Assembly: GCA_022072255.1 (NCBI GenBank)
Contig: JAJVHZ010000005.1
Span: forward strand, 1-36,884
Direction of reading: 5' to 3'
From: Gammaproteobacteria bacterium
GTDB taxonomy: Bacteria > Pseudomonadota > Gammaproteobacteria > JAJPIJ01
DNA length: 36,884 bases
Made by a program: the position numbers and the translations under genes. Shown here in pieces: positions 35,344-36,884 of the stretch. Each line of letters begins with the position of its first letter. The first letter of the stretch is position 1. Below the pieces are notes generated by a model, which saw only the letters and a program-made list of their open reading frames with translations, ran no database searches and was not told the DNA's origin.

Positions 35344-35916
35344 ATGGGCGTGGCAGCTTTCGTCGTACTGGGCGTACTGGTCATCGTCGCCATCTACGGG
35401 GTTTCGCTCTACAACGGCCTGGTGGCGGTGAAGCACAACGTCGACAAGGCCTGGTCGAACATCGACGTGCTGCTCAAGCAGCGGCACGAAGAGCTGCCCA
35501 AGCTGGTGGAGACCTGCAAGCAGTACATGAAGTACGAGCAGGACACGCTCGAGAAGGTCATCAGGGCCCGACAGTCGGTGGCCGCGGCCCAGGGCGCCGG
35601 CGACATCAAGGCCCTCGGACAGGCCGAGACGGCGCTGCGCGCCGGGCTCGGCCAGCTCTTCGCGCTGGCGGAGGCCTACCCCGACCTGAAGGCCAACGAC
35701 AGCTTCAGGCATCTGCAGGCACGCATCTCCGAGCTGGAGAACGCGATCGCCGATCGGCGCGAGTTCTACAACGAGAGCGTCAACATAAACAACGTGCGCA
35801 TCGAGCAGTTTCCCGACGTGCTGCTCGCCGGCATGGCAGGCGCCCGGCCGCGCGAACTGCTGCAATTCGCCGAGGAAGAGAAGAAGGACGTCGACGTCAA
35901 GGCGCTTTTCGGCTGA
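35344..35916 (+). CDS. lemA: LemA family protein
   Basis: This encodes 190 residues from the ATG at 35344, with GGAGGGCAGGA just upstream. One N-terminal membrane helix (about 4-24) is followed by the LemA helical domain. Family hallmarks are LYNGLVAVKHNVDKAWSNIDVLLKQRHEELPKLVE, LFALAEAYPDLKANDSF, ISELENAIADRREFYNESVN and FPDVLLAGMAG. The biochemical role is uncertain. LemA genes are often followed by a GIDE-type membrane protein, as here. Confidence 0.93.
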   Translation: MGVAAFVVLGVLVIVAIYGVSLYNGLVAVKHNVDKAWSNIDVLLKQRHEELPKLVETCKQYMKYEQDTLEKVIRARQSVAAAQGAGDIKALGQAETALRAGLGQLFALAEAYPDLKANDSFRHLQARISELENAIADRREFYNESVNINNVRIEQFPDVLLAGMAGARPRELLQFAEEEKKDVDVKALFG

Positions 35917-35968
35917 AGCCCTCGCGCAGTCGTAGCCGCGCCACCTCCGCCGCCCGGGTGCCGCAGAC

Positions 35969-36884
35969 ATGCTGGCCGATCTCGCACAGAGTGTGGCGCG
36001 CGCCGAGCCGGGGATCTGGTGGCTCATCGGATTCTGCGCCCTGTTCTCGGGCTTCGGATTCCTGCAGTACAAGCGGGGTCTGCACCGCTACCGGCTGATA
36101 GAGAACATGCCGCGATCGCTGCTGCGATCCGCGGCGCAGGGTTACGTCGAGTTGCATGGAACAGCCCGCCTGTTGCCGGGCGAACCGATCCTCGCCCCCC
36201 TCTCCGGCAAGTCCTGCGCCTGGTTCAGCTTCGCGGTTGCGGAGCGGCGCCGCGACAGCAACGGCAGGACCAAGTGGGTGACCGTGGAACGGGGCACCAG
36301 CACGGACCATTTCCAGCTCCATGACGACACCGGCGATTGCATCGTCGACCCGGACGGCGCCGACGTCATCGCCGTGCACAAGGACCAGTGGTACGGAGAC
36401 AGCCGCCGGCCGCTGGCAGGCCCGCCGCCGAGACAGGGCTGGTTCAGGAGCGGCCGCTACCGCTATACCGAAACACGCCTGCACGAGGGCGAGGAGCATT
36501 ACGTGCTCGGCACGTTCCGCACCGAATCCATGCGCGTTGGCACCGATGCCGCGGTCAGCGAGCTGCTTCGAAAGTGGAAGCTCGACCAGGCCACGCTGGT
36601 CCATCGATTCGACACCGATGGCGATGGCAACATCGATTCCGCGGAGTGGGAGGCGGCCCGCGCTGCCGCCGGTGACGAGGCCCGGGCGCGCCTGGTCGCC
36701 GAGGCCGCGATCCCGCCGCTGAGTATGGTGCAGCGTCCGCCGGAACCGGATCGGCCGTACATCATCTCGGCGCTGACACAGACGCAGCTCGTGAAGCGCT
36801 ACCGCACGAACGTCTGGACGGGAATGGCGCTGTTCCTCCTCTTCGGCGCGGCCTTCGTTTGGATGGCCGGCGTGCGTCTGTCGG
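35969..36884 (+). CDS. GIDE-type membrane protein with EF-hand, 3' truncated by window end
   Basis: The frame is open from the ATG at 35969 to the last base (305 codons and one base), so the C-terminus is missing. A membrane helix lies near residues 14-32 (IWWLIGFCALFSGFGFLQY). The GIDE-like domain follows, with YRLIENMPRSLLRSAAQGYVELHG, the segment EPILAPLSGKSCAWFSFAV and QLHDDTGDCIVDPDGADV. At about residue 213 an EF-hand-like loop, DTDGDGNIDSAEWE, has acidic residues at 1, 3, 5, 9 and 12, fitting calcium binding. A second membrane helix begins at about residue 288. It pairs with lemA (52 bp gap). In eukaryotes GIDE domains occur in mitochondrial E3 ligases. A ligase function here is not implied. 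Confidence 0.85.
   Translation, partial: MLADLAQSVARAEPGIWWLIGFCALFSGFGFLQYKRGLHRYRLIENMPRSLLRSAAQGYVELHGTARLLPGEPILAPLSGKSCAWFSFAVAERRRDSNGRTKWVTVERGTSTDHFQLHDDTGDCIVDPDGADVIAVHKDQWYGDSRRPLAGPPPRQGWFRSGRYRYTETRLHEGEEHYVLGTFRTESMRVGTDAAVSELLRKWKLDQATLVHRFDTDGDGNIDSAEWEAARAAAGDEARARLVAEAAIPPLSMVQRPPEPDRPYIISALTQTQLVKRYRTNVWTGMALFLLFGAAFVWMAGVRLS

Overview
The window is high-GC DNA (roughly two-thirds G+C in the flanks) from a gammaproteobacterium. The evidence is the hrcA-grpE-dnaK-dnaJ cluster under mixed CIRCE and sigma-32 control, the divergent fur/bamE pair, ratA-rnfH near smpB-ssrA, a tmRNA tag ending ALAA, and an imuB-dnaE2 mutagenesis cassette. A genus cannot be named from sequence alone. 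A periplasmic alpha-carbonic anhydrase would fit an autotroph, but that is inference.

Layout. (1) 1-3597: the end of imuB and a complete dnaE2 (SOS translesion synthesis). (2) 3682-6303: a secreted LysM/alpha-carbonic anhydrase, and a convergent MFS transporter. (3) 6412-11563, minus strand: hrcA-grpE-dnaK-dnaJ. A CIRCE operator lies in front of hrcA, and sigma-32-type promoters lie in front of grpE and dnaK. (4) 11591-17395: nadK-recN, then fur divergent from bamE, which has a long low-complexity tail, then an orphan EboE-like TIM-barrel gene. (5) 17409-21838: ratA-rnfH, a Ser/Thr kinase-HDOD-GAF fusion, smpB and ssrA (tmRNA).

(6) 21839-30128: an inferred genomic island at the 3' end of ssrA. 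Its base composition is visibly lower in GC, and a 16/17 copy of the ssrA 3' end lies at 30112-30128. It carries a complete TorT/TorS/TorR-like sensory relay. The relay faces a two-gene operon for exported proteins: a small cupin and a 516-residue protein of a family I do not recognise. The operon ends in a strong terminator. The right arm is decayed mobile DNA: a frameshifted csrA, a zinc-ribbon ORF behind a promoter with a LexA box in its spacer, and no integrase. The relay plus the unknown exported pair is the best candidate for an undescribed system in the window.

(7) 30598-36884: two small membrane proteins, folE (GTP cyclohydrolase I), an ECF sigma factor with no visible anti-sigma gene, a YiiM-like MOSC protein, a decayed ABC-transporter ATPase fragment, a GNAT acetyltransferase, lemA, and an incomplete GIDE-type membrane protein with an EF-hand that runs off the end.

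The regulatory logic visible from sequence is heat shock (HrcA/CIRCE plus sigma-32), SOS (imuB/dnaE2, and a LexA box on the island), iron (fur) and an extracytoplasmic small-molecule signal (TorTSR-like).
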